Source of the DNA: Bacteroidota bacterium
GTDB taxonomy: Bacteria > Bacteroidota > Bacteroidia > Flavobacteriales > Flavobacteriaceae
DNA length: 6,946 nucleotides
NCBI GenBank assembly: GCA_023393485.1
Contig: JAEWLD010000045.1
Coordinates: 1 to 6,946 of the forward strand
Direction: 5' to 3'
Both the position numbers and the translations under genes were made by a program. The notes below the pieces were generated by a model. That model did not search any database. It saw only the letters and a list, made by a program, of their open reading frames with translations, and had not been told where the DNA came from. How positions within the stretch are numbered: the first letter of the stretch is position 1; every line of letters begins with the position of its first letter. Below, one piece after another: positions 1 through 6,435 of the stretch.

Positions 1-1632
1 CTCTTTAGGATGCAGTTGGCATGGCCTGAAGAACCTTTCAAGTTATTCAGCTTCTTCCTTGGCGAAAAGCATGCTCCGGGAGGCGTGATGGCCAATGACA
101 TGTATCTGGCGCTGGTCACGATTCACGGAACCATTATGGTATTCTTTGTATTGACGGCCGGTCTGAGCGGTACTTTCAGTAACCTTTTGATTCCGTTGCA
201 GATTGGCGCACGCGATATGGCGTCGGGCTTTATGAATATGATTTCATATTGGTTGTTCTTCTTGTCATCTGTCGTGATGGTTTCCTCATTGTTTGTTGAG
301 GCTGGACCGGCATCGGCTGGTTGGACGATTTATCCACCGCTTTCGGCATTGCCACAAGCCATTCCAGGTTCAGGAGCCGGAATGACGCTTTGGTTGGTTT
401 CGATGGCGATTTTCATTGCCTCTTCATTGATGGGTTCATTGAACTACGTTGTTACGGTAATCAACCTGCGGACTAAAGGCATGTCAATGACACGCTTGCC
501 GTTGACCGTTTGGGCGTTTTTCATTACGGCGATCATCGGTATCCTTTCGTTCCCGGTTCTTTTGTCGGCAGCATTGTTGCTCATCATGGACAGAAGTTTC
601 GGAACATCGTTTTTCTTGTCAGACATTTATCTCGCCGGCGAAGTATTGCACTACCAAGGCGGTTCGCCGGTATTGTTCGAGCACTTGTTCTGGTTCCTCG
701 GACACCCTGAAGTATATATCGTAATCTTGCCTGCGATGGGCTTGGTTTCGGAGATTATGGCAACCAATGCACGTAAGCCTATTTTCGGTTACCGTGCGAT
801 GATCATGTCGATCCTCGCAATCGCATTCCTGTCGACCATCGTTTGGGGTCACCACATGTTTATGTCGGGTATGAACCCATTCCTCGGTTCGGTGTTTACC
901 TTTACGACGCTCTTGATTGCGATTCCGTCGGCGGTAAAAGCCTTCAACTGGATTACGACGCTTTGGAAAGGCAACCTTCAGTTGAACCCTGCGATGTTGT
1001 TTTCGATCGGTTTTGTATCGACCTTCATTACTGGCGGTTTGACCGGCATCATCCTCGGCGATTCAACTCTTGATATCAACGTTCACGATACTTATTTTGT
1101 TATTGCGCACTTCCACTTGGTAATGGGTATTTCTGCGCTGTTCGGAATGTTTGCGGGAATCTATCATTGGTTTCCTAAAATGTACGGCCGTATGCTCAAC
1201 AAAAATTTTGGATATATCCATTTCTGGGCTACGACGGTCTGTGCCTACGGCGTTTTCTTCCCGATGCACTTCATCGGTATGGCAGGGTTGCCGCGTCGTT
1301 ATTACACCAATACGAACTTTCCGTTGTTTGACGACTTGCAGAACGTAAACATTTTGATTACGGTTTTTGCCTTGGTTGGTGGCGCTTTCCAATTGGTATT
1401 TCTGTACAATTTTTTCAGCAGCATTTTTATCGGCAAGAAAACCGTTCAAAACCCATGGAGGTCAAACACGCTCGAATGGACTGCGCCAATCAAACACATC
1501 CACGGCAACTGGGAAGGCGAAATCCCGCACGTTCACCGTTGGCCGTATGATTATAGCAAACCAGGCCATGAAGAGGATTTTGTGCCGCAGCACATTCCCT
1601 TCAAAGAAGGTGAAGAAGTCATGCATCACTAA
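1..1632 (+). CDS. ctaD: Cytochrome c oxidase subunit I, aa3 type (5' end cut by window edge)
   Basis: Catalytic, heme-copper subunit of the terminal oxidase in the inner membrane; it reduces oxygen to water with electrons from cytochrome c and pumps protons. The frame is open from base 1, so the Met at base 10 is internal (inside LFRMQLAWP) and roughly 50-60 N-terminal residues are missing, judged from family length. Numbered from that Met: low-spin heme ligands His39 (TIHGT) and His369; high-spin heme ligand His367 in HDTYFVIAHFHLVM; copper-B ligands His232, His281 and His282; the HPEVY motif (232-236) with the Tyr of the His-Tyr crosslink and the Glu of A1-type oxidases; Asp69 (GARDM) matching the D-channel entrance and Lys310 (SAVKAF) the K-channel. 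About twelve hydrophobic helices are expected and most are visible. The tail ends EEVMHH. No key residue is missing. A strong terminator follows, so this is probably the last gene of its operon. Confidence 0.97.
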   Translation, partial: LFRMQLAWPEEPFKLFSFFLGEKHAPGGVMANDMYLALVTIHGTIMVFFVLTAGLSGTFSNLLIPLQIGARDMASGFMNMISYWLFFLSSVVMVSSLFVEAGPASAGWTIYPPLSALPQAIPGSGAGMTLWLVSMAIFIASSLMGSLNYVVTVINLRTKGMSMTRLPLTVWAFFITAIIGILSFPVLLSAALLLIMDRSFGTSFFLSDIYLAGEVLHYQGGSPVLFEHLFWFLGHPEVYIVILPAMGLVSEIMATNARKPIFGYRAMIMSILAIAFLSTIVWGHHMFMSGMNPFLGSVFTFTTLLIAIPSAVKAFNWITTLWKGNLQLNPAMLFSIGFVSTFITGGLTGIILGDSTLDINVHDTYFVIAHFHLVMGISALFGMFAGIYHWFPKMYGRMLNKNFGYIHFWATTVCAYGVFFPMHFIGMAGLPRRYYTNTNFPLFDDLQNVNILITVFALVGGAFQLVFLYNFFSSIFIGKKTVQNPWRSNTLEWTAPIKHIHGNWEGEIPHVHRWPYDYSKPGHEEDFVPQHIPFKEGEEVMHH

Positions 1633-1635
1633 TAC

Positions 1636-1668
1636 AAAATGCCTCCGCTTGGAGGCATTTTTGTTTTT
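1636..1668 (+). terminator. Intrinsic terminator after ctaD
   Basis: Starting 4 bases after the ctaD stop codon, an 11-bp perfect stem (1636-1646 with 1651-1661, core GCCTCC/GGAGGC) closes on a 4-base loop GCTT and runs into a T-rich tract ending at 1668 with one G interruption. This is a classic rho-independent terminator and separates the oxidase operon from the next gene. The flanking A-tract pairs with the T-tract, so it could also act weakly on the other strand, but no minus-strand gene is seen. Confidence 0.9.
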
Positions 1669-1720
1669 GGAATTTGTGCGGGTTTACCGTAAGGTTAAAT
1701 GCTGATTTTTTGTACATTTA

Positions 1721-1753
1721 AAACCCCAAAGGTTTTAAAAACCTTTGGGGTTT
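1721..1753. repeat. Perfect 16-bp inverted repeat upstream of the fusion gene
   Basis: Arms 1721-1736 and 1738-1753 are exact reverse complements around a single central base (1737). The left arm reads AAACCCCAAAGGTTTT. As RNA this would form a long hairpin ending 8 bases before the ATG at 1762. There is no T-tract after it on either strand, so it is not a normal terminator. From memory, similar AACC...GGTT palindromes occur as dispersed elements in flavobacterial genomes, so a REP-like repeat is my first guess, but no second copy lies in this window. The right arm also contains AACCTTTG (1740-1747), one mismatch from the TAnnTTTG -7 consensus, so a promoter role cannot be excluded. Confidence 0.75.
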
Positions 1754-1761
1754 ACACCAAC

Positions 1762-2280
1762 ATGCAAACCCGAGAATACACCAACGGTGAAGTCACAATA
1801 GTATGGAAGCCCGAAATGTGCATCCATTCTGGAATCTGTGCGCGTGGTTTGAGTGGTGTTTTCAAACCGCGGGAGAAACCCTGGGTGACCATTGACGCGG
1901 CAACATCCGAAGAAATCATCCAACAAGTCGCCAAATGTCCTTCCGGCGCCTTAAGCACTTATTTAAACAAAGACAAAATCCAGATGAGCGACAATAATTT
2001 CAAATTCAACGAAGACAAAAAACGATTCGAACTCGAAGTCGACGGCCATACCGCAATCATCGAATCAATCCTTAACAACGAGAACATCATGTTCCTGACG
2101 CATACTGAAGTGCCGCCGGCATTGGCAGGCCGAGGCGTCGGCAAGCAAATAGTGGAAAAGGCATTGCATTACGTCAAAGACCATGGCTACACACTCGCGC
2201 CGCTTTGCCCGTTCGTCGCGAAATATTTGCGAATCCACCCAGAATGGCAAACGCTTCTGGCCAAAGGTTATAAAGTTTAA
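1762..2280 (+). CDS. YjdI-like [4Fe-4S] domain fused to YjdJ-like GNAT acetyltransferase
   Basis: A 172-residue soluble protein with two domains. Residues about 5-68 match the divergent 4Fe-4S mono-cluster domain (YjdI family): Cys20-IHSG-I-Cys26, the KPW motif, and Cys59 in KCPSGALS, with three cysteines in this domain. Residues about 78-172 match the short YjdJ-type GNAT domain (COG2388): VDGHTAII, the acetyl-CoA loop AGRGVGK (about 122-128) and the family signature CPFVAKYLRIHPEW beginning at Cys149. In E. coli these are two adjacent genes. Met75, in the linker (KIQMSDNNF), would make a good internal start for the acetyltransferase alone. I chose the ATG at 1762 because the in-frame ATG at 1699 would translate the palindrome and add residues unlike the family. 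The substrate is unknown. It is likely transcribed alone, with a terminator before it and a separate promoter candidate for ruvB after it. Confidence 0.88.
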   Translation: MQTREYTNGEVTIVWKPEMCIHSGICARGLSGVFKPREKPWVTIDAATSEEIIQQVAKCPSGALSTYLNKDKIQMSDNNFKFNEDKKRFELEVDGHTAIIESILNNENIMFLTHTEVPPALAGRGVGKQIVEKALHYVKDHGYTLAPLCPFVAKYLRIHPEWQTLLAKGYKV

Positions 2281-2286
2281 ACTCGC

Positions 2287-2317
2287 CTGAAATCACCTAA
2301 CATTTTGGCTATATTTG
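2287..2317 (+). promoter_or_regulatory. Candidate Bacteroidota promoter for the ruvB operon
   Basis: TATATTTG at 2310-2317 fits the Bacteroidota -7 consensus TAnnTTTG exactly. A CTG at 2287-2289, one mismatch from the -33 TTG, lies 20 bases upstream, within the accepted spacing. If the box is centred at -7, transcription starts at about 2320-2321, right at the ruvB ATG (2322), giving a leaderless or nearly leaderless message. The -33 match is weak, so the call rests on the -7 box and its position in a 41-base gap. Confidence 0.55.
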
Positions 2318-2321
2318 CCAA

Positions 2322-3344
2322 ATGAATGAGAACCTCGACCCGACCAACGAGCGCTACAACGCCGAAGAACTCGATATCGAGAAAAAGCTCCGGCCGCTTT
2401 CTTTTGAAGATTTTTCTGGGCAAGATCATGTTCTTGAAAACCTGAAAGTCTTTGTCGCAGCCGCCAATCATCGCGGTGAAGCCTTGGATCACTCGCTGTT
2501 TCACGGCCCGCCGGGATTAGGGAAAACAACGCTGGCCAATATTCTGGCGAATGAGCTCGGGGTCGGAATCAAGATCACATCGGGTCCGGTTTTGGACAAA
2601 CCCGGCGATCTGGCCGGACTTTTAACCAACCTTGAAGAACGCGATGTGTTGTTCATTGATGAAATCCACAGGCTCAGCCCGGTCGTTGAAGAATATTTGT
2701 ATTCGGCAATGGAAGATTTCAAGATTGACATCATGATTGAGTCTGGCCCAAATGCGCGTTCGGTACAAATCAACCTCAATCCGTTTACTCTTGTGGGCGC
2801 AACAACGCGTTCGGGGCTTTTGACGGCGCCGATGCGGGCGCGTTTCGGGATTTCGTCGAGGCTCCAATATTACAATACGGAGTTGCTGACAACAATCGTC
2901 CAGCGTTCGGCCTCAATCATCAAAATACCGATTACGATGGAAGCCGCGATTGAAATTGCAGGCAGAAGCCGCGGTACGCCTCGTATCGCAAATGCATTGT
3001 TGCGCCGTGTTCGTGACTTTGCCCAAATCAAGGGCAATGGAAAAATCGATATTGAAATCGCGAGATTCTCATTGAAAGCGCTCAATGTCGACGCGCACGG
3101 GCTCGATGAAATGGACAATAAAATCCTGACGACAATCATCGAAAAGTTCAAAGGCGGTCCGGTCGGCTTGTCGACTTTGGCAACAGCCGTGTCCGAAAGC
3201 AGCGAAACCATCGAGGAAGTGTATGAGCCGTTTTTGATCCAGGAAGGTTTTATCATTCGTACGCCGCGTGGCCGCGAAGTGACCGACAAAGCCTACCATC
3301 ATCTCGGGAAAATAAATAATAACCGCCAGCAAGGATTGTTTTAA
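2322..3344 (+). CDS. ruvB: Holliday junction branch migration ATPase RuvB
   Basis: AAA+ motor that forms hexameric rings on DNA and, with RuvA, drives branch migration of Holliday junctions in recombinational repair. The protein is 340 residues, the usual family length. Visible in order: N-terminal [12 protein letters not shown] (about 24-35); Walker [10 protein letters not shown] (62-70, Lys68); Walker B FIDEIH (111-116); presensor hairpin region near 130-152; sensor 1 GATTR (159-163); the MRARFG arginine-finger region (171-176); sensor 2 RGTPR (Arg221) leading into [10 protein letters not shown]; and a C-terminal winged-helix domain (about 265-335) containing [10 protein letters not shown] and RTPRGREVT. 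It begins only a few bases after a -7 promoter box and its stop codon lies 2 bases before the next gene's ATG, so it is probably the first gene of a four-gene operon. ruvA is not in the window. Confidence 0.98.
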   Translation: MNENLDPTNERYNAEELDIEKKLRPLSFEDFSGQDHVLENLKVFVAAANHRGEALDHSLFHGPPGLGKTTLANILANELGVGIKITSGPVLDKPGDLAGLLTNLEERDVLFIDEIHRLSPVVEEYLYSAMEDFKIDIMIESGPNARSVQINLNPFTLVGATTRSGLLTAPMRARFGISSRLQYYNTELLTTIVQRSASIIKIPITMEAAIEIAGRSRGTPRIANALLRRVRDFAQIKGNGKIDIEIARFSLKALNVDAHGLDEMDNKILTTIIEKFKGGPVGLSTLATAVSESSETIEEVYEPFLIQEGFIIRTPRGREVTDKAYHHLGKINNNRQQGLF

Positions 3345-3346
3345 GC

Positions 3347-4069
3347 ATGGAAAAAACCGAGATCGCGACGTTGTCCATCGTCATTCCTGCGTACAATGAA
3401 GGCCCGACGATTCACCATATCCTGAACAAGATCAAAAAGGTCGAGCTGTTGGGCAATATCGAGAAAGAAGTAATTATCGTCAATGATTTCAGTACCGATA
3501 ACACCAAAGAAATTATCGCGCAATATATCGAGGCCAACGCAGATTTCAACATTCGCTATTACGAGCATTCGCATAATCAGGGTAAAGGCGCCGCGCTGCA
3601 TACGGGAATCGCTTCGGCAACCGGCGAGGTGATCATTATCCAGGATGCCGATCTCGAGTATGATCCCCAAGAATACAACATCTTGCTCAAACCGATATTC
3701 GATGGTCATGCCGATGTGGTTTACGGCAGCCGTTTCATGGGCGGAAAGCCGCACCGCATCTTGTTTTTCTGGCATTCAATCGGCAACAAGTTCCTGACAT
3801 TTCTCAGCAACATGATGACCAACCTGAACCTGACCGATATGGAAACCTGCTACAAAATGTTTCGCGCGGACATCGTCAAATCGGTTTCATTGAAGGAAAA
3901 GCGTTTTGGGTTTGAACCCGAAGTCACGGCCAAAATCTCAAAAATCAAGAATATCCGGATTTACGAAGTCGGAATCAGCTACTACGGCAGAACATTCGAA
4001 GAAGGCAAGAAAATAGGCTGGCGCGACGGTTTTCGCGCGATTTGGTGCATTTTCAAATACGGACTGTGA
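3347..4069 (+). CDS. Family 2 glycosyltransferase, polyprenyl-phosphate sugar synthase-like (DPM1/DPG type)
   Basis: A 240-residue GT-A fold enzyme, probably cytoplasmic or peripheral at the membrane, that would transfer a sugar from a nucleotide sugar, likely to a polyprenyl phosphate. Visible motifs: SIVIPAYNEG (10-19), VNDFSTDNT (45-53; the family form is usually VNDGSTD, here Phe replaces Gly), HNQGKGAAL (76-84), the metal-binding DAD (100-102) in QDADLEYDP, YGSRF (126-130) and DMETCYKMFR (164-173), all typical of the DPM1/DPG-synthase-like subgroup. There is no C-terminal pair of membrane helices, so it is the short, DPM1-like form rather than the GtrB/ArnC form. It starts 2 bases after the ruvB stop, with AAGGA 11 bases upstream as a possible weak ribosome site, and its stop overlaps the next start (TGATG), implying coupled translation. 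The sugar donor cannot be read from sequence. Confidence 0.9.
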   Translation: MEKTEIATLSIVIPAYNEGPTIHHILNKIKKVELLGNIEKEVIIVNDFSTDNTKEIIAQYIEANADFNIRYYEHSHNQGKGAALHTGIASATGEVIIIQDADLEYDPQEYNILLKPIFDGHADVVYGSRFMGGKPHRILFFWHSIGNKFLTFLSNMMTNLNLTDMETCYKMFRADIVKSVSLKEKRFGFEPEVTAKISKIKNIRIYEVGISYYGRTFEEGKKIGWRDGFRAIWCIFKYGL

Positions 4070-5325
4070 TGCCGCGAAACAAAATTGTCATTATCGCATT
4101 TATACTGGCTCTTGCGGCTTTAAAAATATATTTCCTGTTCCAGTTTAGTTTGTCTGCGCAAGCCGCGCTTCCGATTGAAACCGTTAAGGGCGACATCGGA
4201 CATTACCTCCAAATCGGGAAAAACCTGTCCGATTTTGGCGTATACGGAGACAATCAGTCACCGGTTCCGACCGAATCTGCGACATGGCGCGCGCCGGTTT
4301 GGCCAGCGATATTGTCGGTATTTTTTTTGGTCTCGAACAAGCAAATTGTTTTGTTGGGACTGAAAATGCTGATTGAACTGGCCATCGGTTTTTGGGCACT
4401 GACGCGGCTCAAAGAGCACTACAAACTCGGCGACAATCTTTATTGTTTGCTCTTTTTGGTTTTTTTCGAACCGCAGTTCGTCAAATACAGCGCGAACTTT
4501 TTGACAGAATCACTCTCGGCAGTTTTGATTCTTGCACTTGCTGTTTCGTTCATGACCTCGGTCGGGAAGCGCGTCAGCTACGATTTTACTTTGCTTTGCG
4601 TGATTGCGATTCTTTGTCATCCGGTTTCAATTTTTTTCGTGGCGACGTTATTTGCCATTTATATCTTGAAAGCCGGTCAACAGCAAATCCGTCGAAGCGC
4701 CGTATCAATCGTACTGTTTATAGCACTGCTATTGGCATGGCCGCTGCGCAATGCACTGACGTTTGAAAAAGGATTTTATCTGACAGCTTCGCATGGCGCT
4801 ACATTCTCAAAGGGATGGAATGATAATGTCGCTGAAAATTTTACCAATACACGCGGTGATGATGCCGATGAGAACAGCAATCTAAAATACCTGACTGCGC
4901 AGGATTTCAACCGCGGAAGCGTAATTGACATGAATCAGCGGTTTAAAGAGGCGACGATGGCGTTTATCGATCAGGCGTCGGGTGCTGATTTGGCTTCAGC
5001 GGCGATAAAGAAAATATCGTCGAATTTCAATCCGTTTTGTGAAACCCCGAAAACCGGATTGCTTGAGAAGCTTGGTGTGGCCGCCCGATTGTTGTATCTT
5101 TTCAATTTCGTGTTGATCTCTATCTATTTCGTGAAACTCAGGCAATCCGCTTCGCCGTTGGTATATCATACATTTGCCGTAATTGCCGCTGTCCTCGTGG
5201 GGCAGGTGGCAATGTCAGTCTACATTTATACTGGTTTGCGGTTCAACTGCATTTATGGCATGACGCTGCTGGCGTGTTCGCTTTTGCTTGCTTCCGAAAC
5301 CATATTCAAAAGATTTTTCAGGTAG
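4069..5325 (+). CDS. Polytopic membrane protein, probable GT-C fold (GT39/ArnT-like) glycosyltransferase
   Basis: A 418-residue inner-membrane protein with about nine or ten hydrophobic helices: one at about 6-27, a cluster from about 79 to 230, and three near the C-terminus (about 340-412). Between helix 1 and the cluster is a loop with [19 protein letters not shown] (41-59), then RAPVWP (74-79). This matches the first extracytoplasmic loop of GT-C enzymes, where an acidic residue (here Asp42) is catalytic and an R-x-P-x-x-P follows. FLTESLSA near the middle and a large soluble-looking segment at about 235-335 also fit. GT-C enzymes transfer sugars from polyprenyl phosphates on the periplasmic side, which suits the GT2 gene directly upstream. 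I start it at the ATG at 4069, overlapping the GT2 stop by one base; the in-frame ATG at 4042 lies inside the GT2 gene. Three T-tracts (7-8 bases) occur in it. The acceptor is unknown; a flippase or polymerase is less likely because of the Asp42 loop. Confidence 0.75.
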   Translation: MPRNKIVIIAFILALAALKIYFLFQFSLSAQAALPIETVKGDIGHYLQIGKNLSDFGVYGDNQSPVPTESATWRAPVWPAILSVFFLVSNKQIVLLGLKMLIELAIGFWALTRLKEHYKLGDNLYCLLFLVFFEPQFVKYSANFLTESLSAVLILALAVSFMTSVGKRVSYDFTLLCVIAILCHPVSIFFVATLFAIYILKAGQQQIRRSAVSIVLFIALLLAWPLRNALTFEKGFYLTASHGATFSKGWNDNVAENFTNTRGDDADENSNLKYLTAQDFNRGSVIDMNQRFKEATMAFIDQASGADLASAAIKKISSNFNPFCETPKTGLLEKLGVAARLLYLFNFVLISIYFVKLRQSASPLVYHTFAVIAAVLVGQVAMSVYIYTGLRFNCIYGMTLLACSLLLASETIFKRFFR

Positions 5326-5327
5326 CG

Positions 5328-6251
5328 ATGGACAGCCGGCAAAAATATTCGCAATTCATCAAGACCGAAGCCACGCGCCTCGGCTTTCTGTCATGCGGCA
5401 TTTCAAAAGCCGGTTTCCTTGAAGATCAGGCGCCTCGCCTCGAATCGTGGCTCAGGCGCGGCATGCATGGCGAAATGACTTACATGGAAAACCATTTCGA
5501 CAAGCGGCTTGACCCGACAAAGCTCGTCGATGGAGCCAAAAGCGTGGTTTCATTGCTGCTGAATTACTTTCCGTCGCAGACCCAAAAAACAGATACTTAT
5601 CAGATTTCGAAATACGCCTATGGCCAGGATTACCATTTCGTAATCAAGGACAAATTGAAAGAACTATTGTTTTCGATCCAAAATGAAATCGGGCAGGTGA
5701 ATGGCCGCGCATTTGTCGATTCGGCGCCGGTACTTGACAAGGCCTGGGCGGCGAGAAGCGGTTTGGGCTGGATTGGAAAAAATTCGAATTTGCTGACCCA
5801 GAAAACCGGTTCGTTCTACTTCATCGCCGAACTCGTCGTAGATATCGATCTCGAATACGATCACGCCGTCACCGACCATTGCGGCACTTGCACAGCGTGT
5901 CTCGACGCTTGTCCGACCGAGGCCATCGTCGCGCCGTATGTTGTGGATGGAAGCAAATGTATATCGTATTTTACCATAGAACTCAAAGGCAATTTGCCTG
6001 TTGAAATGAAGGGCAAATTCAACGATTGGGCGTTCGGCTGCGATATCTGCCAGGACGTTTGCCCGTGGAACAGGTTTTCAAAGCCGCACCGCGAACCGTT
6101 GTTTGATCCGCATCCGGATTTGCTTTCGATGACCAGACAAGATTGGCAGGAAATCACCGAAGATACCTTTCGGAAAGTCTTTAAAAATTCTGCTGTAAAA
6201 AGGACGAAATTTGAAGGATTGACGAGAAACTTAAGGTTTTTGGAAGAGTGA
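5328..6251 (+). CDS. queG: Epoxyqueuosine reductase QueG
   Basis: Cytoplasmic, cobalamin-dependent iron-sulfur enzyme that reduces epoxyqueuosine to queuosine in the wobble position of tRNAs for Tyr, His, Asp and Asn. The protein is 307 residues. Visible: LGFLSCGIS at 18-26; [21 protein letters not shown] from about 60; [22 protein letters not shown] with Asp131, which I align to the proposed catalytic acid; SGLGWIGKN; then two ferredoxin-type clusters with Cys185, 188, 191, 195 and Cys211, 238, 241, 245 ([13 protein letters not shown]). The C-terminus keeps [11 protein letters not shown] but stops there, without the HEAT-repeat-like extension of the roughly 380-residue enzymes from E. coli and B. 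subtilis. The ATG at 5328 lies 2 bases after the preceding stop; the upstream in-frame ATG at 5274 would add unrelated residues overlapping that gene. It is probably the last gene of the ruvB operon. Confidence 0.97.
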   Translation: MDSRQKYSQFIKTEATRLGFLSCGISKAGFLEDQAPRLESWLRRGMHGEMTYMENHFDKRLDPTKLVDGAKSVVSLLLNYFPSQTQKTDTYQISKYAYGQDYHFVIKDKLKELLFSIQNEIGQVNGRAFVDSAPVLDKAWAARSGLGWIGKNSNLLTQKTGSFYFIAELVVDIDLEYDHAVTDHCGTCTACLDACPTEAIVAPYVVDGSKCISYFTIELKGNLPVEMKGKFNDWAFGCDICQDVCPWNRFSKPHREPLFDPHPDLLSMTRQDWQEITEDTFRKVFKNSAVKRTKFEGLTRNLRFLEE

Positions 6252-6255
6252 GCGG

Positions 6256-6278
6256 GATTCTGAACTTGTTTCAGAATC
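6256..6278. repeat. 9-bp hairpin just after queG, possible dispersed palindrome
   Basis: Arms GATTCTGAA (6256-6264) and TTCAGAATC (6270-6278) pair perfectly around the loop CTTGT, starting 5 bases after the queG stop. No T-tract follows on either strand, so intrinsic termination is not supported. From memory, ATTCTGAACTTGTTTCAGAAT-like elements recur in intergenic DNA of Flavobacterium and related genera, which suggests a REP-like dispersed repeat; the window holds only one copy, so this remains an inference. It may instead protect the 3' end of the operon message. Confidence 0.65.
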
Positions 6279-6282
6279 TCAA

Positions 6283-6343
6283 CCGGGAGCCGGCTTTGAA
6301 TTCCCGGACATTCAACCCGAGGCCGCAGCCTAGCTGGCCGGGA
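6283..6343. other. GC-rich intergenic stretch with nested imperfect hairpins
   Basis: Within the queG-maeB gap, CCGGGA (6283-6288) can pair with TCCCGG (6302-6307) over a 13-base loop. A second stem, CCC..GGCC..AG (6316-6328) with CTGGCCGGG (6334-6342), forms with two 2-base bulges. The stretch is much richer in G and C than the AT-rich 6350-6435 segment that follows. I recognise no RNA family, and no coding frame is convincing on either strand. It may be part of the same repeat element as the adjacent hairpin, or a remnant of other DNA. Confidence 0.35.
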
Positions 6344-6407
6344 CGGTAATCCCCAACAAAATTCTCCCTATCGGCAACGATTCCAAAATCTGTTAATCCA
6401 ATATTGT

Positions 6408-6415
6408 TACCTTTG
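6408..6415 (+). promoter_or_regulatory. Candidate -7 promoter box for maeB
   Basis: TACCTTTG matches the Bacteroidota -7 consensus TAnnTTTG exactly and sits 20 bases before the maeB ATG at 6436, giving an expected leader of roughly 17 bases. I could not find a good TTG at the -33 spacing, so the call is tentative. The start codon context is a run of A residues, which is usual where Shine-Dalgarno sites are absent. Confidence 0.5.
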
Positions 6416-6435
6416 TAAGTCCAAGCCAGTAAAAA

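Noticed and set aside
1063..1449. 128-residue open frame on the minus strand inside ctaD
   Set aside because: It lies antisense to highly conserved oxidase sequence and its translation shows no recognisable domain; it is a shadow frame.
1713..1720. TACATTTA as a -7 promoter box for the fusion gene
   Set aside because: It has a mismatch at the final conserved base and no TTG at suitable distance upstream, so it is too weak to list as a feature.
1699..1761. Upstream in-frame ATG extending the fusion gene by 21 codons
   Set aside because: The extension would translate the palindrome at 1721-1753 and adds residues with no likeness to the family; the ATG at 1762 gives a normal N-terminus.
2870..3775. 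Two minus-strand open frames of 139 and 144 residues across ruvB and the GT2 gene
   Set aside because: Both are antisense to well-supported conserved genes, with no family likeness or promoter.
4042..4068. Earlier in-frame ATG for the membrane glycosyltransferase
   Set aside because: It lies inside the GT2 gene, and the ATG at 4069 gives the common 1-base stop/start overlap and a typical short N-terminus before helix 1.
5274..5327. Earlier in-frame ATG for queG
   Set aside because: The 18 added residues overlap the previous gene and do not resemble QueG; the ATG at 5328 follows the previous stop by 2 bases.
6256..6278. Intrinsic terminator after queG
   Set aside because: The stem is good but no run of T follows on either strand, so I list it as a repeat-type hairpin.
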